Assembly (NCBI GenBank): GCA_965226755.1
Contig: CBDDDT010000003.1
Location: 744,001-808,000 of the forward strand
Reading direction: 5' to 3'
Length of the DNA: 64,000 nucleotides
Source: Bog-113 sp965226755
GTDB lineage: Bacteria > Acidobacteriota > Terriglobia > Bryobacterales > Bryobacteraceae
The notes under the pieces were generated by a model that was not told the origin of the DNA, searched no databases, and saw nothing but the letters and a program-made list of their open reading frames with translations. This document shows positions 1 through 8,758 of this stretch, piece by piece. Each line of letters begins with the position of its first letter. The first letter of the stretch is position 1. Made by a program: the position numbers and the translations under genes.

Positions 1-769
1 CGTACGGGTTGAACTTGCGGACCCATTCGAACATCGTCTCGTCTTTGGCGTTCATGAGGTGCTTATAAGCGCCGTGCTTGTGCGCCGCATAGAAGGAGTG
101 GTAGCGGAGCATGTAGTGCGCGGGCTCGGGCAGATAGTTCCGGGTCACCTGATAGATGTACTCGTCATGGCCCCAGGAAAGGTGGACATTGTCCAGACCG
201 CAATGGGGAGCATACACGCCGTATTCGGTTTGGTACTCAGGGATGTCGCGGTCCGGGTTCAATCGAAAGAACTCGGGGAAGACGATCTGATCGGACCACG
301 CGCATCCGACCGGGAACGTATCGCCGACGACGGCCCATTGCGGCTCGCCGTAAAGGCAGAGGACTTTTCCAAGATCGTGGACCAGACCGGTTAGGATGAA
401 CCAGCGGGGATGCCCGTCGCGGCGGATGGCCTCGGAGGTCTGCATAAGGTGCTCGATCTGCGACACGTCGGTGTCGGGATCGCTATCATCGACCAGCGTG
501 TTCAGATACTCCATCGCATCCCAGATACTCATCGAGCGCCGCTTCAGAGAGCAGAACTCCGCTTTCTTGCCGAGGACGAATGCGAGGGTTTGATGGGCGT
601 GGTTCTGCCGGTAGAATTCGGTGACGGTGGGGTTGGCGTCCTCCGCGTAATTGCGAAACTCTTCTTCGGACCTGCCTTGGCGAAAACGGGTGGCCACAAA
701 ATCGTCCCAGTCATCCAGATGAGGCATGGGGGCGTCCACAGCCGGGTAGCTCGAAGAGCGGGCATCCAT
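1..769 (-). CDS. myo-inositol oxygenase, 3' end cut by window edge
   Basis: Reading the minus strand from the ATG at 769 gives 256 open codons that run off the left edge. The protein matches myo-inositol oxygenase (MIOX), a di-iron HD-fold enzyme that cleaves myo-inositol with O2 to D-glucuronate. Visible hallmarks: QIEHLMQT (His107), VHDLGKVLC (His131, Asp132), the stretch GEPQWAVVGDTFPVGC (about 142-156), SWGHDEY (His201) and RYHSFYAAH (His224). These are five of the six metal ligands of the family. The sixth, an Asp normally following FNPY, would be the next codon, and its first base (G on the minus strand) is base 1 of the window. Family length is about 280-300 residues, so only a short C-terminus is missing. 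The minus-strand start lies about 100 bases from the rightward cytochrome c gene, so the two are divergent. Confidence 0.9.
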   Translation of the reverse strand, partial: MDARSSSYPAVDAPMPHLDDWDDFVATRFRQGRSEEEFRNYAEDANPTVTEFYRQNHAHQTLAFVLGKKAEFCSLKRRSMSIWDAMEYLNTLVDDSDPDTDVSQIEHLMQTSEAIRRDGHPRWFILTGLVHDLGKVLCLYGEPQWAVVGDTFPVGCAWSDQIVFPEFFRLNPDRDIPEYQTEYGVYAPHCGLDNVHLSWGHDEYIYQVTRNYLPEPAHYMLRYHSFYAAHKHGAYKHLMNAKDETMFEWVRKFNPY

Positions 770-868
770 GTTCCTGTTTCTCCTGGTTCGATGGTAACGC
801 GTTTCGCGACCGTGTAAAGATATGGCAAGCTGCGCCCACGCGCACCCCAAGAGGACCGGATTCGATCG

Positions 869-1663
869 ATGCCGCTCACAGGAAGATGGACGCCCCGCGC
901 GGGCGCTTTGCTCGTCAGTTCACTGGCCGGGCTGCTGATGGCTCAAGAGCCCGCCGCCAAGCCGCCCACACCCGCGTTTCCCCCCGCGCTGGTGGCGAGC
1001 GGCCAGACGCTGTTTCTGCAGAACTGCGCCTTCTGCCATGGCAGGGATGCCGGCGGCGGCGAAACCGGCCCGGATCTTACCCGTTCGAAGGTGGTCGCGA
1101 CGGACGTGAAAGGCGAGAAGATCGCGGTGATCGTCCGCAACGGAGTTCCCGATGCGGGGATGCCTCGGTTCAATCTCTCGGATCCGGAGATGGCCGGCGT
1201 GGTCGCGTTCATCCACGACGCCAAGCAAAAGGCGGAGACGCAGAAGGGCGGCCGGCGCGGCGTCGATGTGGCGGATCTGCAGACGGGCGACGCCGAAGCG
1301 GGCAAACAGTACTTCAACGGCGCGGGCGGGTGCGCGGGGTGCCATTCTCCGACGGGCGATCTCGCGGGCATCGCGAAGCGCTTCGAAGGGCTCCGGCTGG
1401 AACAGCGGATGCTGAATCCCGGACACGGCGTCGCGCATGTAACCGTGACGCTGGCCTCCGGCGAGAAGATGACGGGCGAACTCGCGTACCGCGACGAATT
1501 CACCGTGGCGATGCGCGACAGCACGGGCAAGTACCGATCCTGGCCCACGGATCACATTACGTTCTCGGTGGACGCCCCGGCGGAAGCGCACGCCGAACTG
1601 CTGGGCAAGTATACCGACGCCGACATTCACAACTTGATGGCTTATCTGCAAACGCTCCGCTAG
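869..1663 (+). CDS. di-heme c-type cytochrome, secreted
   Basis: 264 residues with an N-terminal hydrophobic leader (about residues 10-25, ending near LLMAQ). Two heme c attachment motifs are visible: CAFCH (53-57) in a typical class I cytochrome domain with a MPRF methionine region near 98-101, and CAGCH (155-159) in a second domain. The C-terminal part (about 180-264) resembles the extra beta domain of acidobacterial cytochromes that carries no heme motif. It likely accepts electrons from the PQQ dehydrogenase encoded 13 bases downstream and passes them to the respiratory chain in the periplasm. Pairing of such genes is common in Acidobacteria. The partner assignment is inferred from adjacency. 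Confidence 0.85.
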   Translation: MPLTGRWTPRAGALLVSSLAGLLMAQEPAAKPPTPAFPPALVASGQTLFLQNCAFCHGRDAGGGETGPDLTRSKVVATDVKGEKIAVIVRNGVPDAGMPRFNLSDPEMAGVVAFIHDAKQKAETQKGGRRGVDVADLQTGDAEAGKQYFNGAGGCAGCHSPTGDLAGIAKRFEGLRLEQRMLNPGHGVAHVTVTLASGEKMTGELAYRDEFTVAMRDSTGKYRSWPTDHITFSVDAPAEAHAELLGKYTDADIHNLMAYLQTLR

Positions 1664-1676
1664 AGGCTCGACGACG

Positions 1677-3221
1677 ATGAAATCAGTGTGTTTTCTATTG
1701 CTGGCGCTGACCGCGAGCAGCATGCTTAACGCCCAAGGCGTGGATCCGGCGATGCTGCTGCATCCGCCCGCCGACACGTGGCCCGGTTATCACGGCGATT
1801 ACTCCGGGGAGAGACATAGCTCTCTGAAGCAGATCACGCCCAAGAACGTGGAAGAACTCGGGCTCTCCTGGCTCTTTCAAACCGGCCAAACCGGAGCGCT
1901 GAAGTGTTCTCCGCTGCTGGTGGACGGAGTTTTGTACATCACCGTGCCGGACAACGTGTGGGCAGTGGATGCGCGTTCCGGTCACCAGATCTGGCACTAC
2001 GCCTACCCCAAGAACAAGGGCTTTCATATCGGCCAGCGGGGCGTGGCGATGTACAAGGACTGGCTGTTCTTCACCACGCCCGACGCCCATCTGATTTCGC
2101 TGAACGCGAAGGACGGCAAGGTTCGCTGGAACGTGGTGGCGGCGGATTCCGAGAAGGGATACTGGACGACGATGTCGCCGCTGGTGGTGCGCAACCACGT
2201 CATCGTGGGCGTCTCGGGCGACTTCGACAACCTGACCGGCTATCTGCGTTCCGTGGACCCGGAAACCGGGAAGACGCAGTGGCAGTGGAACAGCACGCCG
2301 CCGGTGGGAACGACCGACGCGACTTCGGGCGGGATGACCTGGATGACCGGAACCTACGATCCGGATCTGAACCTGATTTATTGGGGAACGGGAAACCCCA
2401 CGCCGGTGCTCACCGGCAAGACGCGGCCGGGCGACGATCTATATACGTGCAGCATCGTCGCTCTGAACCCCGACACAGGCAAGCTCACGTGGGCGTTTCA
2501 GCCCTCGCCGCACGATACCCACGACTGGGACGCGGTGGAAACCCCGGTGCTGGTGGACGCCGACTTCGGCGGGAAACCCCGGAAGATGCTGATGCAGACT
2601 TCGCGCAACGGGTACTTCTTCGTGCTCGACCGGACGGACGGGAAGAGCCTGCTCACCGTTCCTTATGGGCCAGTCAACTGGGCGCTGGGGATTGATAAAG
2701 AAGGGCGGCCGATTCCGAATCCGGATAAGGAACCGAAGCCGGACGGGCGCCTGATCGCGCCCGATGAAGGCGGCCTGACGAACTACCGATCGCCGAGCTT
2801 CGATCCGCAAACCGGGCTGTTCCTGGTGGACGCGCACCCGAGCTATGGGATCTACTTCGCCAAGCCGGCGGACGGCACGTTCGGGTGGGCCGGCGCGGAT
2901 TACGGCGTCTGGGGCAAGGGAGTGCTGGACGCGATCGATTACAAGACTGGAAAGATCCGGTGGACGCACGAGCTGGGTCCCGGCGGTTCCGGCGCGGGAG
3001 TGCTGACTACCGATTCCGGACTGACCTTTACGGGGGACGCGAACGGGAACGTGCTGGCGCTTTCAACCAGCGACGGAAAGACGCTTTGGCACGCCGGAGC
3101 GGGCTCGGGGATGGAGAGTTCGCCGATCACCTATGAGCTGGACGGGCGGCAATACATTCTGACCAGCAGCAGCGGAGGTCTGATGTTCGCCTGGGCGCTG
3201 CCCAAGAGTCTGATCCACTAA
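1677..3221 (+). CDS. PQQ-dependent dehydrogenase (quinoprotein), periplasmic
   Basis: 514 residues: signal peptide (about 1-20, ending LNAQ) followed by an eight-bladed quinoprotein propeller. Family motifs include LIYWGTGNP (Asn240), RPGDD (Asp253, aligning with the catalytic Asp of methanol dehydrogenase) and a PHDTHDWD stretch. Two departures from classic alcohol dehydrogenases are visible. The vicinal Cys-Cys that normally precedes RGVA is absent (FHIGQRGVAMY here), and the usual Glu metal ligand region reads SGDFDN. It is shorter than methanol dehydrogenase (about 600 residues). Substrate is unknown; a sugar or alcohol is likely. The upstream cytochrome c is the probable electron acceptor. 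Its stop overlaps the end of the convergent lepB gene. Confidence 0.85.
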   Translation: MKSVCFLLLALTASSMLNAQGVDPAMLLHPPADTWPGYHGDYSGERHSSLKQITPKNVEELGLSWLFQTGQTGALKCSPLLVDGVLYITVPDNVWAVDARSGHQIWHYAYPKNKGFHIGQRGVAMYKDWLFFTTPDAHLISLNAKDGKVRWNVVAADSEKGYWTTMSPLVVRNHVIVGVSGDFDNLTGYLRSVDPETGKTQWQWNSTPPVGTTDATSGGMTWMTGTYDPDLNLIYWGTGNPTPVLTGKTRPGDDLYTCSIVALNPDTGKLTWAFQPSPHDTHDWDAVETPVLVDADFGGKPRKMLMQTSRNGYFFVLDRTDGKSLLTVPYGPVNWALGIDKEGRPIPNPDKEPKPDGRLIAPDEGGLTNYRSPSFDPQTGLFLVDAHPSYGIYFAKPADGTFGWAGADYGVWGKGVLDAIDYKTGKIRWTHELGPGGSGAGVLTTDSGLTFTGDANGNVLALSTSDGKTLWHAGAGSGMESSPITYELDGRQYILTSSSGGLMFAWALPKSLIH

Positions 3222-3934
3222 TCCGCGCCGCGGACAAGGCGCATGGTGCGGTTCCAGCGGGTCTTGGAGAAGAAGTGGGTGGACATATCGACGAGGTGGC
3301 GGAAGTTCACCATGTCGGTGAGCTCCGTTTCCGAAGCCTCATAGGACCACCACACGAGCACCGGCTTGCCTACGATGTTGGCGGCGGGCACGAAGCCCCA
3401 GTAGCGGCTGTCGAGCGAGTTGTCCCGGTTGTCGCCCATGGCGAAGTAGGATGCGGCGGGGACGATCAGCTCACCTGTAGAGACGCAGCAATCCAGCATG
3501 GCGCCCGCGCCGGGGGATAATTCGCCGGGCCGCGGCGGAGCGTTGGGGAAGTTGTCGCGATACTCATTGGGCGGCAGGATGTGCTGGACGTAGGGTTCCT
3601 GCAGTTCGAGGCCGTTGCGCCAGACGCGACCGGCCACGAGGCGGATGTGATCGCCGGGCAATCCGACGACGCGCTTGACCAGCGTCAGCTTCAGATCGGC
3701 GGGAGAGCGGAAGACGATGATGTCGCCGCGGCGGACGGGTTCATACGGCAGCAGGTAGCGGCTGATGGGGTCGGACGGGGCGAAGACGAGCTTGTCGACG
3801 AGGACGTGGTCGCCCGTCAGGAGCGTGGATTCCATGGATCCCGACGGGATGACAAAGGCCTGGGCAATGCTGCCGGTGGCGAAGATCAGGACAATGAAAT
3901 TGAAGACCCATTCCGCAAGGGCGTTTTTTCGCAT
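3218..3934 (-). CDS. lepB: signal peptidase I
   Basis: 238 residues. A single N-terminal membrane segment (about 9-29) is followed directly by box B, IPSGSMEST, with the nucleophile Ser33. The general-base Lys lies in TLVKRVVGLPGD, and the box E region GDNRDNSLDSRYWG is intact. The enzyme cleaves signal peptides of exported proteins on the outer face of the inner membrane. It follows fabD by one base on the same strand, so the two are probably co-transcribed. It converges on the PQQ dehydrogenase with a 4-base overlap of the ends. Confidence 0.95.
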   Translation of the reverse strand: MRKNALAEWVFNFIVLIFATGSIAQAFVIPSGSMESTLLTGDHVLVDKLVFAPSDPISRYLLPYEPVRRGDIIVFRSPADLKLTLVKRVVGLPGDHIRLVAGRVWRNGLELQEPYVQHILPPNEYRDNFPNAPPRPGELSPGAGAMLDCCVSTGELIVPAASYFAMGDNRDNSLDSRYWGFVPAANIVGKPVLVWWSYEASETELTDMVNFRHLVDMSTHFFSKTRWNRTMRLVRGAD

Positions 3935-3935
3935 C

Positions 3936-4883
3936 TCATACGGTCGTACGCATTCCGTCGAGCGTTTGTTCGTGTTTGGCGAGATCGACCGCTTCCCCGA
4001 CGCTGATGCATTTCACGGCGGGCTCGATCTGGCGGAGGAGCCCGCAGAGCACTGAACCAGGGCCGGTTTCAATAGCGTGGTCCAAGCCCGAGGCTGCGAG
4101 ATGACGCACCGTGGCGGTCCAACGCACGGGGTTGGGGATCTGCTGATATAAGCCTTCGCGAGCCTCCGCCGCGGTGCGGATTTCGGCGGCGCGCCAGTTG
4201 TTGACGAGGGGAATGACAAGGTCATGGAAAACGACGCGTTCCAGTTCGCTTTGCATTTTCTCCTGCGCGGGCGCCATCAATTCGCAGTGAAACGGGGCGC
4301 TGACCGGAAGCAGGACGGCGCGGCGGGCGCCGGCGGCTTTGGCATTTTCCATAGCGCGTTCGACGGCGCCGCGATGGCCGGCGATGACGATCTGATCCGG
4401 CGAGTTCAGGTTGGCGGCGCTGACGATTTCTCCCTGACGGGAAGACTCCAGCACTTCGTCGAGCTTGCCTTCGGGCAAGCGGAGGATGGCGGCCATCGCG
4501 CCCACTCCGGGAGGAACAGCCTGCTGCATGAAGCGGCCGCGCTGCCGCACCAGGCGAAGAGCGTCGGCGAACGTAAGAGCGCCGGCGGCGACGAGGGCGG
4601 AATATTCGCCCAGACTATGCCCGGCCACGATATCGGGTTCGATGCCCTTTTCGCGCAGGACTGTGCAGACCGCGGTGGAAACGGCGAGGAGCGCGGGCTG
4701 TGTATTCTCGGTGAGCCGGAGATCCTCCTCGGGACCTTCGAAGCAGAGCTTGGAAAGGGCAAAGCCGAGGGTATCGTCAGCTTCCTCGAAGATGCGGGCG
4801 GCGGCAGGCGATGCATCGGCCAGAGAGCGACCCATGCCCGCGTACTGCGAGCCCTGGCCGGGAAAAAGGAACGCGATCCTCAT
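3936..4883 (-). CDS. fabD: malonyl-CoA:ACP transacylase
   Basis: 315 residues, normal family length. It opens with FLFPGQGSQYAGMG (oxyanion-hole Gln). The nucleophile elbow is AGHSLGEYSA with Ser90, and the catalytic His lies in PVSAPFHCELM. It transfers malonyl from CoA to acyl carrier protein for fatty-acid synthesis in the cytoplasm. No other fab genes or acpP are adjacent, so here it is detached from the usual fab cluster and paired instead with lepB, one base downstream. Confidence 0.95.
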   Translation of the reverse strand: MRIAFLFPGQGSQYAGMGRSLADASPAAARIFEEADDTLGFALSKLCFEGPEEDLRLTENTQPALLAVSTAVCTVLREKGIEPDIVAGHSLGEYSALVAAGALTFADALRLVRQRGRFMQQAVPPGVGAMAAILRLPEGKLDEVLESSRQGEIVSAANLNSPDQIVIAGHRGAVERAMENAKAAGARRAVLLPVSAPFHCELMAPAQEKMQSELERVVFHDLVIPLVNNWRAAEIRTAAEAREGLYQQIPNPVRWTATVRHLAASGLDHAIETGPGSVLCGLLRQIEPAVKCISVGEAVDLAKHEQTLDGMRTTV

Positions 4884-4939
4884 CGCGGACTATTCTACAA
4901 ATGTCGCGAATGTGGAGAGGAACTCGCCGCACGCATGGA

Positions 4940-5204
4940 CTATTTCCTTCTACGAGTTATCTTTACCCTCTTACCCTGCCGCGGGGACTCCGGGAGGGGA
5001 CTTTTCCCTGAATTTCTTCCCAATATGAAGGCCGTAACTACACCTCCGATTCCGCTAGCGCCGAGGACGGACCCCGCCAACTCACGACCATGAAGAGCGC
5101 TATATGCACCTAGCGTCAAAGCGCTCATCGTAATCACGAACGCCAAAGCCTGCCCCCATCGAGACTATGCGCGAGGCCGTTCCAGGAGAAATATTCTCAT
5201 AGCC
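4940..5204 (-). pseudogene. remnant of a DUF2335-like membrane protein
   Basis: The minus strand holds two pieces in different frames. Upstream (about 5150-5204) reads YENISPGTASRIVSM, like the conserved PGxAxRI segment of DUF2335 proteins. Downstream reads GQALAFVITMSALTLGAY, then a second hydrophobic stretch ending in FILGR and a basic tail, like the C-terminal hairpin of the same family, with a stop at 4940. The roughly 20 residues that normally join the two pieces are missing and the frame changes, so this looks like a deletion plus frameshift. The only start for the second piece alone is TTG at 5146. The family assignment is from memory of motif layout and is moderate at best. Confidence 0.45.
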
Positions 5205-5259
5205 TAGCCCGAAACGTGAGTGAGGCGGGCGGCGAAAAACTCTCAGAAGATCTTGGCGA

Positions 5260-7014
5260 TTACAGGCGGGGCTCGGCAAAGCGGGTTTGCACGGCGGGTG
5301 GTTTCGGCGGGACCACCGGGAGCAGCAGGAAGGAACGGTGCTCGCGATCGTGGTAAACGGTCTGGGCGGCTTTGAGAAGCTGCGTTTCATCGGCGATGGG
5401 GCGGCCGGTGTTGGGGTTGCGATCGAAACGCGGGAAGTTGCTGCTGGCGACTTCGAGACGGATGCGGTGATCTTTGCGAAACAGGTTGGAAGTGACGCCC
5501 AGGTCGATGGCGTACCTCACGGGACCGGCGCCGGTGAGGAGCTCCGGTTTATCGAGGCCGTTGCGATAACGGGCGCGGAGGATGCCGTCGGTGAGGTTGA
5601 TGGCGCGGCCGTCGGGATAGACATCCACCAGCTTGGCGGTGAAATCGGTGTCAGGCGCGGACGACGCGGCGTAAAGGAGCAGCGCGATGGGGCCGGTGAT
5701 CTCGACGTCGCCGCGCAGCGGCTGGCTGGTATAGACCAGGACGTCGGCGCGGCTTTCGACGGGGCGCTGATCCATGGGTCCCGAGGGGAAGATCTTACTG
5801 TTGCAGCAGACGGCCCCGCCGAGGGTTTGGACCGGTTTTCTGGGGTCATAGGTAAACGAATCGGGGGGACTTCGCCATTCGGACCGCTCGCTCAGGGCGC
5901 CGTCGCCATAGAGGCTGTTGGCGTGACCTTTGCTGTCGAGGTAGAAGCGGGTGGGAATGGCGCGGGCTAACGGCCACTCGTTTTCATCGCGCCATTCGTT
6001 GGCGCCCATGACAAACAGACGAAGCGGAGGACGATCTTCCAAGGGAACGCTCTTGCCTTTGAGCCATTCGTCGAACCATTGGATCTGGTAAGGGCGAATA
6101 GGAAGGCGCGCGTTAGGGCCGAAATCGACCGTGGTGAAAGGGGCCATGTTGTGGGGCCAGGGTCCGACGATGATGCGGTTGAGGCCGGTGCGTTTGCGCA
6201 GGGCGGCGAACGCGTCGAGATCGCTTTCGACATAGTTGTCGTACCAGCCGCCGACGCTGAACACGGGAACCTTGCAGTTTTTGAGGTGCTCGCGCGTGCT
6301 GATGGAGCGCCAGAAGGCGTCATAGGACGGGTGATTGAAGACGGCCTGGAGAAAGGACGTGGACTCGCCGGTGACGACGCGGTCGGCGCGGCGGGGCGGC
6401 AAGGTCCAGATGAAGTTCGAGAAAGGCGGCGCGTGATAGCCGGGGGCGTGGATGTTCTCGGCGGTCCACTCGAGCCGGTGTCCCCACTTCATGGCGCCGC
6501 CGGGGGAGTAGAAGCGGTCGCGGTAGTCGTCATCGCCGGAGACGACGGGAAAGATGGCCTTGAGATGCGGGTTGTTATGAATGGCGACCTGCCACTGGGC
6601 GATGCCGAGATAAGATCCGCCGGCCATGGCGACCTGGCCGTCCGACCAGGATTGGGCGGCGATCCAGTTGATGGTGTCGTCGCCATCCAGGGGCTCCTGG
6701 GTGAGAGGCTGGAACGCGCCTTCGGATTCATTACGGCCGCGGACGTCCTGGTAGACGACGTTGTAGCCGTGATCGACGTAGGCCTGCAGCTGGGGGGTGA
6801 TGACCAGACCTTTGTCGTAGGGAGTGCGGAGAAGAACGGTGGGAAGACGGCCGGCAGAGGATGGGCGGAAGAGGTTGGCGGCGAGCTTGACGCCGTCGCG
6901 CATGGGAATCCAGAGATGCGCGGGCGCGGTGGGCACGCGCGCGGCGCCGCCCCAGCTCCGGAGAGTGGGCAGCAGAGCGGCGGCGATCAGGGCGCAGAGG
7001 CGCAGACGGCGCAT
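5260..7014 (-). CDS. CocE/NonD-family serine hydrolase (X-Pro dipeptidyl-peptidase-like)
   Basis: 584 residues with a signal peptide (about 1-24). The N-terminal alpha/beta-hydrolase domain starts at IPMRDGVKLAANLFRP. The nucleophile elbow is AGGSYLGIAQ (Ser134), the acid lies near SVGGWYDNY, and the His in GPWPHNM. The C-terminal half is the jelly-roll PepX_C domain (about 340-560). Members are acyl-ester or alpha-amino-acid-ester hydrolases and peptidases; the substrate cannot be told from sequence. The start overlaps the end of the upstream glycosyltransferase gene by 28 bases, so the genes read as one leftward unit. Confidence 0.88.
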   Translation of the reverse strand: MRRLRLCALIAAALLPTLRSWGGAARVPTAPAHLWIPMRDGVKLAANLFRPSSAGRLPTVLLRTPYDKGLVITPQLQAYVDHGYNVVYQDVRGRNESEGAFQPLTQEPLDGDDTINWIAAQSWSDGQVAMAGGSYLGIAQWQVAIHNNPHLKAIFPVVSGDDDYRDRFYSPGGAMKWGHRLEWTAENIHAPGYHAPPFSNFIWTLPPRRADRVVTGESTSFLQAVFNHPSYDAFWRSISTREHLKNCKVPVFSVGGWYDNYVESDLDAFAALRKRTGLNRIIVGPWPHNMAPFTTVDFGPNARLPIRPYQIQWFDEWLKGKSVPLEDRPPLRLFVMGANEWRDENEWPLARAIPTRFYLDSKGHANSLYGDGALSERSEWRSPPDSFTYDPRKPVQTLGGAVCCNSKIFPSGPMDQRPVESRADVLVYTSQPLRGDVEITGPIALLLYAASSAPDTDFTAKLVDVYPDGRAINLTDGILRARYRNGLDKPELLTGAGPVRYAIDLGVTSNLFRKDHRIRLEVASSNFPRFDRNPNTGRPIADETQLLKAAQTVYHDREHRSFLLLPVVPPKPPAVQTRFAEPRL

Positions 7015-8096
7015 AGAGTCTTCCAGTATCGATCGGCTGCGCCGGCAAGCGAATGATGCTCGCGGATGTGGGCCGCTCCCCGTTCCCCGACGGCGCGGGC
7101 GAGTTGAGGGTGGCGCGCGGCTACGTACATATATTCGAACAGTTCGGCGTTCTCTTCAAGTCCAGGGGAGACGCGGAAGCAGGCGTGCTGGGGAATGCGG
7201 CCGATTTCAGGGCCGTCGGAGAAGAAGACGGGCTGGCCGAGGCCCATGAGGCGGACGCCTATGCCGGAGGTTTCGCCGGCGGCGGGATGGCGGAGGTTGA
7301 GGCAGCAATCGACCGCGGCGGCGATTTTCCAAAAATCGCGTTCAGGAAGATGGGGTTCCCGGAAGACGGCGGGGTGAGCGAGCCAGGGTTGGACGGCTCT
7401 TTCGAGATCCGGCGAGGCGAAGGCGCCGGCCAGCAGGAGGCGGACTCCGGGAAGACGGACGTGCAGCCGCTCAAAAGCCTGAAGGACGGGAATCAGGCGC
7501 TTCGACTCACGAAGATAGCCGAAGACGCCGAATAGGAAGTTGGTGGCGTCGAGATCCCAGCGAGAGCGGGCGATGTCACGGGCGGAGGGATCGGGGCGAA
7601 GGGGACCGTCGAAAAGGTGGGGGATCTCGACGATGCGGGCTTGGGGCGCGTGGGCGCGAACGGATGCGGCGGCGGCGGCGTTATGGACGATGACGGCGAG
7701 GGACCTTTCGGCGATCCGCTTGAGCATGGGGCGCTGGAAGTAGCGGATATCGGAGCCCGAGCTAGCGCGGTCGCGCCAGAGCTGCTCCGCGACAGGGCGC
7801 TCCCATTCGCCGTAGTTGTAGACGTACTCGTCGAGGTAAGCGGGCTGGGAAAGCGCGCCCAGGAAGAAGTGCTGCAGGACAGCGTCATGGAGGACGACGA
7901 CGCCGGGACGAAGCAGAGCGCGTTGATAGATGGCGCGGTGCAGCTGATTGTTGCCGAGGTGGTAGAGGTGAACGTCGGCGGCGGACGCGCCGACTTCGAC
8001 GCGGCCGAGAGTGCGGAGCCGGCTAAGCAGGGACGCGGAATAATCGGCGACGCCGGTGCGGGCGGGCGGCAGCGGGGAGTGGAAGCCGACGATCAC
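6987..8096 (-). CDS. glycosyltransferase, GT4-like
   Basis: 369 residues with a GT-B fold pattern. The N-terminus has FHSPLPPARTGVADYS, the glycine-rich loop of the acceptor domain. The C-terminal half has LFGVFGYLRESKRL, then ETSGIGVRLMGLGQPVFFSD, where the family's donor-sugar E-x7-E type motif sits. No membrane segments are obvious, so it is a cytosolic or peripheral transferase. Sugar and acceptor are unknown. It lies between a CocE hydrolase and a YggS gene and overlaps the latter by 4 bases (ATGA), so translation is probably coupled. Confidence 0.8.
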   Translation of the reverse strand: MIVGFHSPLPPARTGVADYSASLLSRLRTLGRVEVGASAADVHLYHLGNNQLHRAIYQRALLRPGVVVLHDAVLQHFFLGALSQPAYLDEYVYNYGEWERPVAEQLWRDRASSGSDIRYFQRPMLKRIAERSLAVIVHNAAAAASVRAHAPQARIVEIPHLFDGPLRPDPSARDIARSRWDLDATNFLFGVFGYLRESKRLIPVLQAFERLHVRLPGVRLLLAGAFASPDLERAVQPWLAHPAVFREPHLPERDFWKIAAAVDCCLNLRHPAAGETSGIGVRLMGLGQPVFFSDGPEIGRIPQHACFRVSPGLEENAELFEYMYVAARHPQLARAVGERGAAHIREHHSLAGAADRYWKTLCAVCASAP

Positions 8097-8758
8097 GGGC
8101 GCGGGCGGCGGCCGAACAGAGCCGTGCCGACGCGAACGAGAGTGGCGCCTTCTTCGATAGCGACTTCCAGATCATTCGACATTCCCATGGAGAGGCCGGC
8201 GAGCGAGTGGCGGGCGGCAAGCTCGCGCAGGCGGGCGAACACGGGGCGAGACTTCTCGGGGTCTTCGGACCATTCGGGGACGGTCATGAGTCCGGTGAGG
8301 GTGAGATGGGGGCACTGGCGCGCGGCGTCGACAACGGCTTGGAGCGCGGATTCGGGGACGCCCCACTTGGATTCCTCGGCGGAGAGCTTGACCTCAATCA
8401 TGACCTCGACCGGGCGGGCGGCGGCATCGAGGCGCTGGGCGAGCTTGGCGGAATCCACCGTTTGGATGACGTGGAAGAGTTCGGCCGCGCGGCGCGCTTT
8501 GTTGGATTGCAGGTGGCCGATGAGCTGGTAGCGGGCGCCGGGGAGATCGGCGAGCGCGGGGAGCTTGCCTTCGAATTCCTGGACGTAGTTTTCGCCGAAT
8601 TCCCGCAGGCCGAGATCATAGGCGGCGCGGATGACGGACGCGGGGAAGATTTTGGTGACGGCGAGGAGCGTGACGGATTCAGGGCTCCGGCGGGCGCGAG
8701 CGGCGGCGGCGGCGATGCGTTCGCGAACGCGCTCTAAGGATGCGGCGAGGATTTCCAC
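8093..8758 (-). CDS. YggS-family PLP homeostasis protein
   Basis: 221 residues, the usual length for the single-domain alanine-racemase-like fold. The PLP lysine is Lys36 in LLAVTKIFP. Other conserved stretches are REFGENYVQE, HLIGHLQSNK (here QLIGHLQSNKARR), TVDSAKLAQRL and LSMGMSNDLEVAIEEGATLVRVGTALFG. The family binds pyridoxal phosphate without a known catalytic activity and buffers vitamin B6 pools. It overlaps the glycosyltransferase downstream by 4 bases and the small secreted protein upstream by 25 bases. Confidence 0.93.
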   Translation of the reverse strand: MEILAASLERVRERIAAAAARARRSPESVTLLAVTKIFPASVIRAAYDLGLREFGENYVQEFEGKLPALADLPGARYQLIGHLQSNKARRAAELFHVIQTVDSAKLAQRLDAAARPVEVMIEVKLSAEESKWGVPESALQAVVDAARQCPHLTLTGLMTVPEWSEDPEKSRPVFARLRELAARHSLAGLSMGMSNDLEVAIEEGATLVRVGTALFGRRPRP

